From: Blastococcus sp. TF02A-30
GTDB lineage: Bacteria; Actinomycetota; Actinomycetes; Mycobacteriales; Geodermatophilaceae
NCBI RefSeq assembly: GCF_003319185.1
Contig: NZ_QOHJ01000001.1
Location: forward strand, 806,001-870,000
Reading direction: 5' to 3'
Length of the DNA: 64,000 bases
Shown here one piece after another: positions 1-10,541 of this stretch. The position numbers were made by a program, and so were the translations under genes. How positions within the stretch are numbered: position 1 is the first letter of the stretch; each line of letters starts with the position of its first letter. The notes beneath the pieces were generated by a model. The model worked only from the letters and a program-made list of their open reading frames with translations, did not search any database and had not been told where the DNA came from.

Positions 1-2
1 GC

Positions 3-266
3 GGGGCCGCACCCCTGGCCGGCTCGGCCCCGACCACCGTCCGCTCGACGGTGCGCGACGCGGCTCCGGCGGTCGCGCTGTCGATGCGCGAGATGCAGGT
101 GCTCACCGGTATGAGCCAGGGCAAGAGCAACGCCCAGATCGGCCGGGAGCTCTACCTGTCCGAGGACACCATCAAGACCCACGCCCGCCGGCTGTTCCGC
201 AAGCTGGGTGCCAAGGACCGCGCCGAGGCGGTCGCCATCGGCTTCCGCCGCGGCGTCATGAGCTGA
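3..266 (+). CDS. LuxR-type DNA-binding regulator, C-terminal part (cut by window edge)
   Basis: The frame is open from the left edge to the TGA at 264-266, so this is the 3' end of a longer gene. The last 65 residues form a GerE/LuxR helix-turn-helix: a REMQVL core, SNAQIGRELYLSEDTIKTH as the recognition region, then RRLFRKLGAKDRAEAV. The sequence fits actinobacterial NarL/FixJ response regulators that carry an N-terminal receiver domain, but that domain would lie outside the window. A GTG at 51 could start a short stand-alone HTH protein, although the open frame upstream argues against it. A strong hairpin follows 19 bases after the stop. Confidence 0.8.
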   Translation, partial: GAAPLAGSAPTTVRSTVRDAAPAVALSMREMQVLTGMSQGKSNAQIGRELYLSEDTIKTHARRLFRKLGAKDRAEAVAIGFRRGVMS

Positions 267-284
267 GTTCCGGCCAGGACCGGC

Positions 285-318
285 TGAGGGCCCTCTCCCG
301 CTCGGGAGAGGGCCCTCA
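285..318. terminator. Perfect 16-bp hairpin after the LuxR gene
   Basis: Arms 285-300 and 303-318 are exact reverse complements separated by two bases. No T-tract follows, as is common for actinobacterial terminators. It can work in both directions. Confidence 0.75.
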
Positions 319-335
319 GCACGTTCCGGGCGCCC

Positions 336-2658
<2,323 letters not shown>

Positions 2659-2659
<1 letters not shown>

Positions 2660-3795
2660 TGAGCGCGCGCGACACCGTCGAGATCGGGCTCAACCGCTTC
2701 GCCCGCCGCGGCTACGACCTCGACGAGGTCTCGATCGTCCCGTCCCGGCGCACCCGGGACGTCGACGACGTCTCGACCGCCTGGCAGATCGACGCCTTCC
2801 GCTTCGGCATCCCGCTGGTCACCAGCCCGAGCGACGCCGTCGTCAGCCCGGCCACGGCGATCGCCGTCGGCGAGGCCGGCGGCCTGGGCGTGCTCAACGC
2901 CGAGGGCCTGTGGACCCGCTACGACGACCCGGAGCCGGTGTACGCCCGGCTGCGCGCGGCCGCCGGCGACGGGCCGCCCCCGGTGTCGCTGCTGCAGGAG
3001 GTGTACTGCGAGCCGGTCAAGCCGGACCTGATCACCGCCCGCATCAAGGAGATGCGTGACGCCGGGGTGACGACGGCGGTCCGCGTCTCGCCGCAGCACA
3101 CGCTGCAGCTGGCCCCGACCGTGCTGGCCGCGGGCGTCGACCTGCTGGTCATCCAGGGCACGATCGTCTCCGCGGAGCACGTCACCACCCAGGGCGACGC
3201 GCTCAACCTCAAGGAGTTCATCGCCGACCTCGACGTCCCGGTGATCGTGGGCGGCGCGGCGAACTACCAGACCGCGCTGCACCTGATGCGCACCGGCGCG
3301 GCCGGCGTGATCGTCGGCGTCGGCGCCGACAGCTTCTCCGCGAGCGACACGGTCATGGGCATCCGCGTGCCGCTGGCCAGCGCGATCGCCGACGCCGCCG
3401 CGGCCCGCCGCGACTACCTCGACGAGACCGGCGGCCGCTACGTGCACGTCATCGCCAACGGCCGGATCGAGACCAGCGGCGCCATCGCCCGGGCCCTGGC
3501 CTGCGGTGCCGACGCCGTCCAGCTCGGCGAGCCGCTGCGCATCGCGGCCGAGGCCCCCGGCGGCGGCATCTGGTGGGACTCGGTCGCCGCCCACCCGCGG
3601 CTGCCGCGCGGCGCGACCTCGGCCCCGGTCGAGCCGGCCGGCTCGCTGTCGCAGGTGCTGCTCGGCCCGGCCGAGGCCGCCGACGGGCGCACCAACCTGT
3701 TCGGCGCGCTCGCCCGCACGATGGCCAAGACCGGCTACCGCGACCTCAAGGAGTTCCAGCGCGTGGATCTGGTGATCGGCGGGTCCGGCGACTGA
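2659..3795 (+). CDS. guaB3: GuaB3 family IMP dehydrogenase-related protein
   Basis: This 378-residue protein has the IMPDH barrel fold without the CBS insert. It begins with an actinobacterial GuaB3-type N-terminus ([23 protein letters not shown]) and ends with [12 protein letters not shown]. At the position of the catalytic cysteine loop it reads [12 protein letters not shown], with no cysteine, so ordinary IMPDH chemistry is unlikely. Actinobacteria usually carry this paralogue directly after guaB. Its role is unsettled, and GMP reductase-like or regulatory functions have been suggested for relatives. It overlaps both neighbours by one base (TGATG), which indicates tight translational coupling in the guanylate operon. 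Confidence 0.93.
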
Positions 3796-5357
3796 TGGAC
3801 TTCCCCACCGTCCTCGTCGTCGACTTTGGCGCGCAGTACGCCCAGCTCATCGCCCGGCGGATCCGCGAGGCCGGCGTCTACTCCGAGATCGTCTCCTCCG
3901 AGGTGCCGGCCGAGGAGATCGTGGCCCGCAAGCCCGCTGCGATCATCCTGTCCGGCGGCCCGTCCAGCGTGTACGCGCCCGGGGCCCCGCAGGTCGACCC
4001 GACGCTCTTCGAGTCCGGCGTCCCCGCCTTCGGCATCTGCTACGGCTTCCAGGCCATGGCCGCCTCGCTCGGCGGCACGGTCGCCCGCACCGGCGACCGC
4101 GAGTACGGCGGAACGCCGCTCACCGTCACGACGCAGGCGCGCCTGTTCGGCGACCTGCCGATCGAGCAGAACGTGTGGATGAGCCACGGGGACGCCGTCG
4201 CCGCGGCGCCGCCCGGCTTCACCGTCACCGCCACCTCGACCGGTGCGCCGGTGGCCGCGTTCGAGGACGTCGACCGCAAGCTGGCCGGCGTCCAGTTCCA
4301 CCCGGAGGTGCGGCACACCGCGCACGGGCAGACGGTGCTCGAGCACTTCCTGTTCGACATCGCCGGCCTCGAGCCGACCTGGACGATGGCCAACGTCGTC
4401 GAGGAGCAGGTCGAGCGGATCCGCGCGCAGGTCGGCGAGGGGCGGGCGCTGTGCGCGCTGTCCGGGGGAGTGGACTCCGCCGTCGCCGCCGCGCTCGTGC
4501 AGCGCGCCATCGGTGACCGGCTCACCTGCGTCTACGTCGACCACGGGCTGATGCGCGAGGGCGAGACCGAGCAGATCGAGCGCGACTTCGTCGCCGTCAC
4601 CGGCGTCGACCTGCGCGTCGTCGACGCCCGCGAGCAGTTCCTCACCGCGCTGGCCGGGGTCAGCGACCCCGAGGAGAAGCGGAAGATCATCGGCCGCGAG
4701 TTCATCCGGGTCTTCGAGCAGGCCGCGCTGGACGTCGTCGGCGACGCCAAGGCGCACGGCGACACGATCGACTTCCTGGTGCAGGGCACCCTCTACCCCG
4801 ACGTCGTCGAGTCCGGTGGCGGCACCGGGACGGCGAACATCAAGAGCCACCACAACGTCGGCGGGCTGCCCGAGGACCTGCAGTTCACCCTCGTCGAGCC
4901 GCTCCGGACCCTGTTCAAGGACGAGGTCCGCGAGGTCGGCGTCCAGCTCGGCCTGCCCGAGGCGATGGTCTGGCGGCAGCCGTTCCCGGGCCCGGGTCTG
5001 GGCATCCGCATCGTCGGTGAGATCACCCAGGAGCGGCTGGACACGCTGCGCAAGGCCGACGCCATCGTGCGCGCCGAGCTCACCGCCGCCGGCCTGGACC
5101 GGGAAATCTGGCAGTGCCCGGTGGTCCTCCTGGCCGACGTCCGCTCGGTCGGCGTGCAGGGCGACGGCCGCACCTACGGCCACCCGGTCGTGCTGCGGCC
5201 GGTGTCCAGCGAGGACGCCATGACCGCCGACTGGACCCGGCTGCCCTACGACGTGCTGGCCCGGATCTCGACCCGCATCACCAACGAGGTCGAAGAGGTC
5301 AACCGCGTGGTCCTCGACGTCACGAGCAAGCCGCCCGGCACCATCGAGTGGGAGTAA
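3795..5357 (+). CDS. guaA: GMP synthase (glutamine-hydrolysing)
   Basis: GuaA aminates XMP to GMP using glutamine and ATP. The 520-residue chain has an N-terminal class I amidotransferase domain with [15 protein letters not shown], the nucleophile motif FGICYGFQ (Cys about 82) and a distal FHPEV histidine-glutamate pair. The ATP pyrophosphatase domain follows with [13 protein letters not shown] (about residue 223). The C-terminal dimerisation domain has [11 protein letters not shown] and ends KPPGTIEWE, the canonical GuaA terminus. It completes the guaB-guaB3-guaA operon and is followed at once by a structured repeat that can act as a terminator. Confidence 0.97.
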   Translation: MDFPTVLVVDFGAQYAQLIARRIREAGVYSEIVSSEVPAEEIVARKPAAIILSGGPSSVYAPGAPQVDPTLFESGVPAFGICYGFQAMAASLGGTVARTGDREYGGTPLTVTTQARLFGDLPIEQNVWMSHGDAVAAAPPGFTVTATSTGAPVAAFEDVDRKLAGVQFHPEVRHTAHGQTVLEHFLFDIAGLEPTWTMANVVEEQVERIRAQVGEGRALCALSGGVDSAVAAALVQRAIGDRLTCVYVDHGLMREGETEQIERDFVAVTGVDLRVVDAREQFLTALAGVSDPEEKRKIIGREFIRVFEQAALDVVGDAKAHGDTIDFLVQGTLYPDVVESGGGTGTANIKSHHNVGGLPEDLQFTLVEPLRTLFKDEVREVGVQLGLPEAMVWRQPFPGPGLGIRIVGEITQERLDTLRKADAIVRAELTAAGLDREIWQCPVVLLADVRSVGVQGDGRTYGHPVVLRPVSSEDAMTADWTRLPYDVLARISTRITNEVEEVNRVVLDVTSKPPGTIEWE

Positions 5358-5417
5358 GGACCCTCCTGCCCCCCAACCCTCGCTGACGCTCGGGCCGGGT
5401 CCCTGCAGGAGGGCCGC
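5356..5417. repeat. Intergenic repeat family B, copy 1 (terminator-like) after guaA
   Basis: It begins at the guaA stop. The order AGGACCC, CCCTCGC..ACGCTCGGG, GGGnCCC, GGCCGnTC is shared with the copy after mdh at 32883-32944. The outer stem is CCCTCCTGC (5361-5369) with GCAGGAGGG (5405-5413). A second hairpin carrying the same CCCTCGCTGnCGCTCGGG core follows at 5435-5460. Confidence 0.65.
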
Positions 5418-5434
5418 TCCAGCACGTCACCGCC

Positions 5435-5460
5435 TGAGCCCTCGCTGGCGCTCGGGCTCA
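5435..5460. terminator. Hairpin between convergent guaA and WYL regulator
   Basis: TGAGCCC at 5435-5441 pairs with GGGCTCA at 5454-5460. The last three bases are also the regulator's stop codon on the minus strand. Confidence 0.6.
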
Positions 5461-6153
5461 GAGGACCGGGACGCGGACGGCGTGGGCGTCCGGGGGTGGG
5501 GTCCCGAACAGGGCGGGATCCCGCTCGGGCGCCGGCTCGGTGGTCAGATCGGCGGTCTCGATCCGGTCCCAGCGGAACCACCTCGGCGCCTGCCGGTCCT
5601 GGCACCACCCGATGAGGTACCACCGGTCCCCGGTCCGCACGAGCAGGTGCGGCTCCACCCGGCGACGGGACACCGCCCCCTCCCCGTCCCGGTAGCGGAT
5701 GGCCACCACCCGTCCGCGCAGCAGCGCCTCCTCGAGCACCGCCGCGGGAGCGGGCCGCCCGCGACCGCCCCGGACCCACACCCGGCCGCCGAGCCGCTCC
5801 GCCTCCTGCCGCGCGCCGGGCCCCATCACGTCCAGCACCTTCTCGAGCGCCGTCCGGCCGTCGGCGGCGAACGGGGCGTCCGACGCCCCCGCCAGGGCGA
5901 CCGCCACCGCGACGGCCTGGGCGGGCGTGAGGTTCACCGGGGGGAGCGTCGCGGCGGCGTCGAGGACGTAGCCGCCACCCGGCCCGCCGCTGGCCCAGAT
6001 CGGCACACCCGCCTGCTGCAGGGCGGAGACGTCCCGCTTGATCGTCCTCGGCGAGACCTCCAGCCAGTCGGCGAGCCGCTGCGCCGTCCGCCCCCGTGCG
6101 CCCGCGCGGCGCAGCTCCTCGGCGAGGGCGTGCATCCGGTCGGTGCGGTTCAC
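5458..6153 (-). CDS. YafY/DeoR-type HTH regulator with WYL domain
   Basis: A 231-residue transcription regulator. An N-terminal HTH_11-type winged helix covers about residues 1-60: MHALAEELRRAG, RTAQRLADWLEVSPRTIKRDVSALQQAGVP, then a GGPGGGY wing. The C-terminal WYL domain has GRVVAIRYRDGEG, RVEPHLLVRTGDRWYLIGWCQDR and WFRWDRIE. Family members sense small ligands through the WYL fold. The start is taken as the GTG at 6151-6153, which begins just before the HTH. The gene is divergent from a dienelactone hydrolase gene, its likely target, and a perfect inverted repeat at 6174-6193 lies between them. Confidence 0.88.
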   Translation of the reverse strand: MNRTDRMHALAEELRRAGARGRTAQRLADWLEVSPRTIKRDVSALQQAGVPIWASGGPGGGYVLDAAATLPPVNLTPAQAVAVAVALAGASDAPFAADGRTALEKVLDVMGPGARQEAERLGGRVWVRGGRGRPAPAAVLEEALLRGRVVAIRYRDGEGAVSRRRVEPHLLVRTGDRWYLIGWCQDRQAPRWFRWDRIETADLTTEPAPERDPALFGTPPPDAHAVRVPVL

Positions 6154-6173
6154 CGGCAGATCGTCGCAGAAAC

Positions 6174-6193
6174 GGTGACAGGACGGTGTCACC
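6174..6193. promoter_or_regulatory. Perfect inverted repeat GGTGACA-N6-TGTCACC, candidate WYL operator
   Basis: The arms are 6174-6180 and 6187-6193. The element sits in the 62-base gap between the divergent regulator and hydrolase genes, where an autoregulatory operator is expected. Confidence 0.5.
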
Positions 6194-6215
6194 CGACCGG
6201 CCGGACCATGGCCCC

Positions 6216-6805
6216 ATGACTCGATCGCGCTCTTCCACTCCGTCCTCGGCGTCCGTCCGGGGATCATCGACGCCGCCGACCGCCTGCGCACCGCAGGCCA
6301 CCGGGTGCACGTCGTCGACCAGTACGACGGGCTGGTCTTCGACGACTACGCCGAGGCCGGCGCGCACGTGGAGCGCGTCGGGTTCCCTGCCCTCATGGCT
6401 GCCGCCCTCGAGGGGGTCGCCGACCTCCCCGACGGGTTCGTGGCAGCCGGCTTCTCCAACGGTGCCGGCATGGCCGAGCACGTGGCGCTCCAAGGGCGCT
6501 GCGCCGGCGTCCTGATGGTCTCGGGCGCGCTGCCGCTGGCGGTGCTGGGCGCGGCTGCGTGGCCGTTCGCCGTCCGGGTTCAGCTGCACTCCGCGGAGGG
6601 CGACCCGATGCGCCACCGGGAGTGGGACGAGGACTTCCTGGCCGCCGCGCGAGCATCCGGGGCGCCGGTCGAGGTGTTCGAGTACCCGGTGGCCGGCCAC
6701 CTGTTCACCGACCCGAGCCTCCCCGGGGAGCACGACGCGCCGGCGACCGAGCTGCTGTGGACGCGGGCGCTGGCGTTCTGCGCCGCCGTCGAACGTCAGC
6801 CCTGA
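6216..6805 (+). pseudogene. Dienelactone hydrolase family protein with apparent frameshift at the N-terminus
   Basis: From 6218 one frame reads DSIALFHSVLGVRPGIIDAA and continues into a full alpha/beta hydrolase: a nucleophile elbow GFSNGAG, an acidic loop after HSAEGDP, and a C-terminal GHLFTDPSLP with the likely histidine. The only nearby ATGs (6208 and 6216) are out of frame with it. Family members typically begin M-T-S-I-A-L-F-H-S. Here ATGAC is followed directly by TCGATCGCG, as if one base were missing around 6220-6222. The next in-frame start, GTG 6305, would remove the first beta strand. It is either a true frameshift, a sequencing indel or an N-terminally truncated gene. Cys is replaced by Ser at the nucleophile, as in many homologues. 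Confidence 0.55.
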
Positions 6806-6830
6806 GCCGTCCCCGCGCCGGGCCTGGGGT

Positions 6831-6870
6831 CCCACCACCGGTCGTGCGGCTGCGCCCGGCTCGTGGTGGG
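6831..6870. terminator. Hairpin with 8-bp arms after the hydrolase gene
   Basis: CCCACCAC (6831-6838) is complementary to GTGGTGGG (6863-6870), with a 24-base loop. It may end the hydrolase transcript. The long loop makes this tentative. Confidence 0.35.
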
Positions 6871-6905
6871 GTGGGCCAGGTGTCGGCGGCGAGCGGAGAG
6901 CAGCG

Positions 6906-7928
6906 GTGACCGGCGCGCCGTGGCCGCTGCTGCCGAGCTGGCTGGCCCTGGCCGCCACCGCCGTCGTGATCGTCGCGGCCGGGGTGCGGCTGACCCGCGT
7001 CGCCGACTCGCTGTCCGAGCGCACCGGCCTGGGTGACGCCCTCGGCGGCGCGCTGCTGCTCGGCGCGGTGACCTCGCTGCCGGGGATCGTCACCACCGTG
7101 ACCGGATCGCTCGAGGGCGACCCCGGATTCGGCCTGGCCAACCCCATCGGCGGCGTGGCCGTGCAGACGGTGTGGCTGGCGCTCGCCGACCTGGTCTACC
7201 GCCGGGCCAACCTCGAGCACGCGGCCGCCTCGCTGGAGAACCTGCTGCAGGCGCTGATCCTGGTCGCGCTGCTCGCGGTCCCCGTCATCGCCTACGCCAC
7301 GCCGGACCTGCGCCTGGGCTGGATCCACCCCGTCACCCTGCTCATCCCGGTCGCCTACGGGTACGGGCTGCACCTGCTCCGGAGGCTGCAGCGGTCGCCG
7401 ATGTGGGAACCGGTGCTCACGACCGCGACCGAGCGGGCCGGCGAGGGACCCGGCGCCAGCCAGGCCCGGATGTCGTCGTTGTGGCTGCAGCTCGCCGCTC
7501 TCGGGCTGGTGGTCGGCGTGGCCGGGTGGGTCATCGGGCAGGCCGGGCTCGGCGTCATCGCCGCCACCGGTCTGCCCAGCACGCTGGTCGGTTTCACCTT
7601 CACGACCGCGATCACCTCGCTGCCCGAGCTCGTCGTGCTCGTCACCGCCGTCCGGATGGGAACCCCCACGCTGGGGGTCGGCAACATCATCGGCGGCAAC
7701 ACCTTCGACACGCTGATGATCGCGATGGCCGACGTCTTCTACCTGGAGGGCCCGGTCTACCGGGACGCCGGCGACCAGAGCCTGGTGCTGCTCGGCGGCA
7801 CCATGCTCATGACCGCCGTGCTGGCCGGCGGCCTGGTGGTGCGGGACCGGAAGGGCATCGGCTTCGAGGGCCTGGTGCTCCCGCTGGTCTACGCCGGCAC
7901 CGTGGCGCTGATCTTCGCCACGGGCTGA
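6906..7928 (+). CDS. CaCA-type sodium/calcium exchanger family membrane protein
   Basis: A 340-residue integral membrane protein with about ten hydrophobic segments in two inverted halves. Each half carries a recognisable alpha-repeat. The first is GGALLLGAVTSLPGI followed by ANPIGGVAVQT, and the second is TFTTAITSLPELVVL followed by GVGNIIGGNTFDT. The T-S-L-P-E/G and GN.I/GGN signatures are those of the Ca2+:cation antiporter superfamily (YrbG-like). The first repeat has G where E is usual, so ion specificity cannot be predicted. The GTG at 6906 follows GGAGAG at 6895-6900. The gene stands alone, ending at a strong terminator shared with the convergent gene. Confidence 0.8.
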   Translation: MTGAPWPLLPSWLALAATAVVIVAAGVRLTRVADSLSERTGLGDALGGALLLGAVTSLPGIVTTVTGSLEGDPGFGLANPIGGVAVQTVWLALADLVYRRANLEHAAASLENLLQALILVALLAVPVIAYATPDLRLGWIHPVTLLIPVAYGYGLHLLRRLQRSPMWEPVLTTATERAGEGPGASQARMSSLWLQLAALGLVVGVAGWVIGQAGLGVIAATGLPSTLVGFTFTTAITSLPELVVLVTAVRMGTPTLGVGNIIGGNTFDTLMIAMADVFYLEGPVYRDAGDQSLVLLGGTMLMTAVLAGGLVVRDRKGIGFEGLVLPLVYAGTVALIFATG

Positions 7929-7935
7929 GCCGGCA

Positions 7936-7978
7936 CGACGAGAGCCCGGGGAGCGGTGCGCTCCCCGGGCCCTCGTCG
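7936..7978. terminator. Bidirectional terminator hairpin between convergent genes
   Basis: A 19-base arm at 7936-7954 pairs almost perfectly with 7960-7978. It lies between the exchanger stop and the stop of the small minus-strand gene. Confidence 0.8.
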
Positions 7979-7983
7979 TCCGG

Positions 7984-8280
7984 TCAGCGGCGCCGCCGCC
8001 TCGCGCGCCGGAGCTCGCTGACCAGGAGCGCGACGCCGGCGACGATGAGCACGATCCAGGCCAGCCCGCCGTCGAGCAGCTCCTCCGGCAGGTCCACCGG
8101 CGACATCAGCACGACCGCCAGGGCGATGAACATGAGTCCGGGGACCAGCGCGCCGAGGTCGGGACGGCGGCGCTGCGGCCTCCCGTCCTCGGTCTCCAGC
8201 GGCGTGACGGTCTGCCACTCCTCGGCCTGGCGCTCCTGCCAGCCGGTCGGCGTGGTCGGGAACTCGCTGTAGTCAGCCAC
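7984..8280 (-). CDS. Small membrane protein of unknown function
   Basis: A 98-residue protein. The N-terminal 40 residues are polar, then there are two hydrophobic spans (about residues 43-60 and 72-88) and a very basic tail LRRARRRRR. I do not recognise a family. It starts at GTG 8278-8280 and overlaps the end of the PspC gene by eight bases on the same strand, so the two are co-transcribed. Its role is presumably tied to the envelope-stress locus next to it. Confidence 0.7.
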   Translation of the reverse strand: MADYSEFPTTPTGWQERQAEEWQTVTPLETEDGRPQRRRPDLGALVPGLMFIALAVVLMSPVDLPEELLDGGLAWIVLIVAGVALLVSELRRARRRRR

Positions 8281-9214
8281 GGATCACCTCCACGTTGCCC
8301 ATCCCGCCGTCGACGTCCAGGACGATCTCCGGCTCGCCGTCGTCGACCCAGGAACCCGGGCCGGTGCCCTCGAAGGTCCCCTCGGTCAGGCCCCGCGTGC
8401 CGAAGATGCGCGTCTCCCCGAGGCCGCTGTCGATCGTCACGCGGACGTCGGCGTCCCGGGGGATGACCACCTCGAGGTCACCGAGGCCCTGGTCCACCCG
8501 CGTGCGGATCGGCTCGTCCAGGTCGCTGACGTCCACCTCGGACAGGTCGACGGTCATGTTGCCGAGGCCGCCGTCGTAGACCCGGCGCACGTCGTCGGCG
8601 ACGGCGGGTGCGTACCTCCGGTCGCCGACACCACCGGAGGCGCGGTCCCACGGGACGGACTCCGCGGCGATCAGCGCCAGCGAGAGGACGGCGCCGACGG
8701 CGATGAGCCCTCCGCGGGCGGTGCGCCCGGTCGAGAACGCCGCGACCACCAGCGCGGCACCGACGACGATCAGCGCGGCCCCGAGGAAGGGGGTGGCGTC
8801 GGGTTCCCAGCCGGTGAACCGGGAGACCAGCGCCAGCGTGCCCAGCACGATGAGCAGCGCCGCGAGCGTCACGCCCGGTAGCGGCGACCGGGGCCCGGCC
8901 GGCGTCCTGACCCGGACCGGCCGCTCGTCCGGTCCGGCTCCCACCGGGGTGGCCGGCATGAGCAGCCAGAGCAGCAGGTAGACCAGCAGGCCGGTGCCAC
9001 CGGCCAGGGCCAGGGCCACGAAGCCCACGCGCCAGAGCAGGGCGTCGATCCCGCTGTACTCGGCCAGCCCGCCGCTGACGCCGCCGAGCACCTTGTCGGT
9101 GCGGCTGCGCCGCAGCTGCGGCCGCGCGGGCGGACCGGGTGGGGGCGGCGGGGGCTGCCAGGCCGGCGGTTCCAGCGGCGGGGCCGGCGGCGGAGGAGGT
9201 GGTGCCGATGTCAT
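8273..9214 (-). CDS. PspC domain protein with C-terminal LiaF/toastrack-like domain
   Basis: A 313-residue protein with a proline-rich cytoplasmic N-terminus (about 30 residues). The PspC domain follows: RSRTDKVLGGVSGGLAEYSGID, then two membrane spans ending LLLWLLMP. Three further hydrophobic helices cover about residues 110-190. The C-terminal part is polar and beta-rich with repeated GLG/GMGN motifs (GGLGNMTVDLS, QGLGDLEVVIP, SGLGETRIFG, GGMGNVEV), typical of the LiaF/DUF2154 toastrack fold. It is divergent from the PspC-containing histidine kinase and its regulator. By analogy with LiaFSR systems it may modulate the kinase in response to envelope stress. Confidence 0.85.
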   Translation of the reverse strand: MTSAPPPPPPAPPLEPPAWQPPPPPPGPPARPQLRRSRTDKVLGGVSGGLAEYSGIDALLWRVGFVALALAGGTGLLVYLLLWLLMPATPVGAGPDERPVRVRTPAGPRSPLPGVTLAALLIVLGTLALVSRFTGWEPDATPFLGAALIVVGAALVVAAFSTGRTARGGLIAVGAVLSLALIAAESVPWDRASGGVGDRRYAPAVADDVRRVYDGGLGNMTVDLSEVDVSDLDEPIRTRVDQGLGDLEVVIPRDADVRVTIDSGLGETRIFGTRGLTEGTFEGTGPGSWVDDGEPEIVLDVDGGMGNVEVIRG

Positions 9215-9292
9215 GGGACCAAGAGTGCCGACCGGACCGCGGCCGGACCATCAGGGAAGGCCCCCAACCGACCCTGGTTCCTCTTCCGGGGT

Positions 9293-9316
9293 GATCACCG
9301 GTACCGGCCGGTGATC
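9293..9316. promoter_or_regulatory. 24-bp palindrome with perfect 9-bp arms, candidate response-regulator site
   Basis: GATCACCGG (9293-9301) and CCGGTGATC (9308-9316) flank six bases. The element lies in the divergent promoter region between the PspC gene and the kinase gene, 22 bases before the kinase start. The LuxR-type regulator encoded in this operon is the obvious candidate ligand. Confidence 0.55.
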
Positions 9317-9338
9317 GGGCGGTGCGACGATCCCTACC

Positions 9339-10541
9339 GTGACCACGACCGTGCCCGGCGCCGCACCGCGCCCGCCGCTGGCCCGGCCCCGATCGGGGCG
9401 GGCCATCGCCGGTGTCGCCGCGGGAACTGCCGCGCACCTGCGGCAGGACCCGCTCGTGGTCCGGATCGCCTTCATCGTCCTGGCGACGATCGGCATCGGC
9501 ATCGTCGCCTACGCGCTCCTGTGGCTGACCATGCCGGTGGCCGCGCCGGGCGACGAGCCGGAGGCACCCGTCACCCCGGGCTGGCGGCCCCGGGGCGCGC
9601 GGCAGTGGATCGCCACCGTGGTCGTGGCCATCGTGGCGACCAGCCTGCTGGGCCAGCTGACCCAGTGGACGAGCAGCGACGTCGTCCTGCCCCTCGTGCT
9701 GGTCGGCGCCGGGCTGGCGGTGATCTGGCGGCAGCTGGACACCGACCGCACCCTCGCCGTCCCCGGCACGCGGTGGACCCTGTTCGGCGGGGTGCTGCTC
9801 GCCGGGGCCGGGCTGGTGTTCCTCCTGGCGACGACCGGGCAGCTGGCCAACGCGCGCAACGGCTTCGCCGCGACGCTGGCCATCCTCGTCGGCGTGGTGC
9901 TGGCCAGCGCCCCGCTGTGGCGGCGGCTGCTGGACTCGCGGGACGAGGAGCGGGCGGCGCGGGTCCGGTCGGAGGAGCGCGCGGCGGTCGCCGCGCACCT
10001 GCACGACTCGGTGCTGCAGACGCTCGCGCTGATCCAGCGGCACGCCGACGAGCCGCAGGCGGTCGGCCGGCTGGCCCGTTCCCAGGAGCGGGAGCTGCGC
10101 GCCTGGCTGTACGACCCCGAGGTGGTCCGGCGGGGCGGCACCTGGGCCGGCCTGGTGGCCGGCATCGTGGCCGAGGTCGAGGCCGACCACGCACTCGTCG
10201 TCGACCCCGTCGTCGTCGGCGACGCCCCGGTGGACGACGCCCTGGCGGCGCTCGGCGCGGCCACCCGGGAGACGCTGGTCAACGTGGCCAAGCACGCCGG
10301 CGTGACCGGCGCGGACCTGTACACCGAGGTGACCCCCCAGCGGGTCTCGGTGTTCGTCCGCGACCGGGGCAAGGGGTTCGACGTGGACACGGTGCCGTCG
10401 GACCGCCGGGGGCTGCGCGACTCGGTCAGCGGCCGGCTGGCCCGGCTGGGCGGGACCGCGCAGGTGCGGTCGGTCGTGGGGGAGGGGACCGAGGTGGAGC
10501 TGGTGCTCCCGCGGGACGCGGATGTGAGGAGCACGGCATGA
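9339..10541 (+). CDS. PspC-domain sensor histidine kinase
   Basis: A 400-residue membrane kinase. The N-terminal PspC module (RSGRAIAGVAAGTAAHLRQDP, then a hydrophobic span ending LLWLTMPVA) is followed by three to four more membrane helices up to about residue 195. The dimerisation and phosphoacceptor box is VAAHLHDSVLQTLALIQ, a NarL/LiaS-type HisKA_3. The HATPase region has ETLVNVAKHAG (N box), VRDRGKGFD (G1), RRGLRDSVSGR and GEGTEVELVLP. Sensing is probably intramembrane, as there is no large outer domain. The ATGA overlap with the next gene couples it to its cognate response regulator. Confidence 0.92.
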   Translation: MTTTVPGAAPRPPLARPRSGRAIAGVAAGTAAHLRQDPLVVRIAFIVLATIGIGIVAYALLWLTMPVAAPGDEPEAPVTPGWRPRGARQWIATVVVAIVATSLLGQLTQWTSSDVVLPLVLVGAGLAVIWRQLDTDRTLAVPGTRWTLFGGVLLAGAGLVFLLATTGQLANARNGFAATLAILVGVVLASAPLWRRLLDSRDEERAARVRSEERAAVAAHLHDSVLQTLALIQRHADEPQAVGRLARSQERELRAWLYDPEVVRRGGTWAGLVAGIVAEVEADHALVVDPVVVGDAPVDDALAALGAATRETLVNVAKHAGVTGADLYTEVTPQRVSVFVRDRGKGFDVDTVPSDRRGLRDSVSGRLARLGGTAQVRSVVGEGTEVELVLPRDADVRSTA

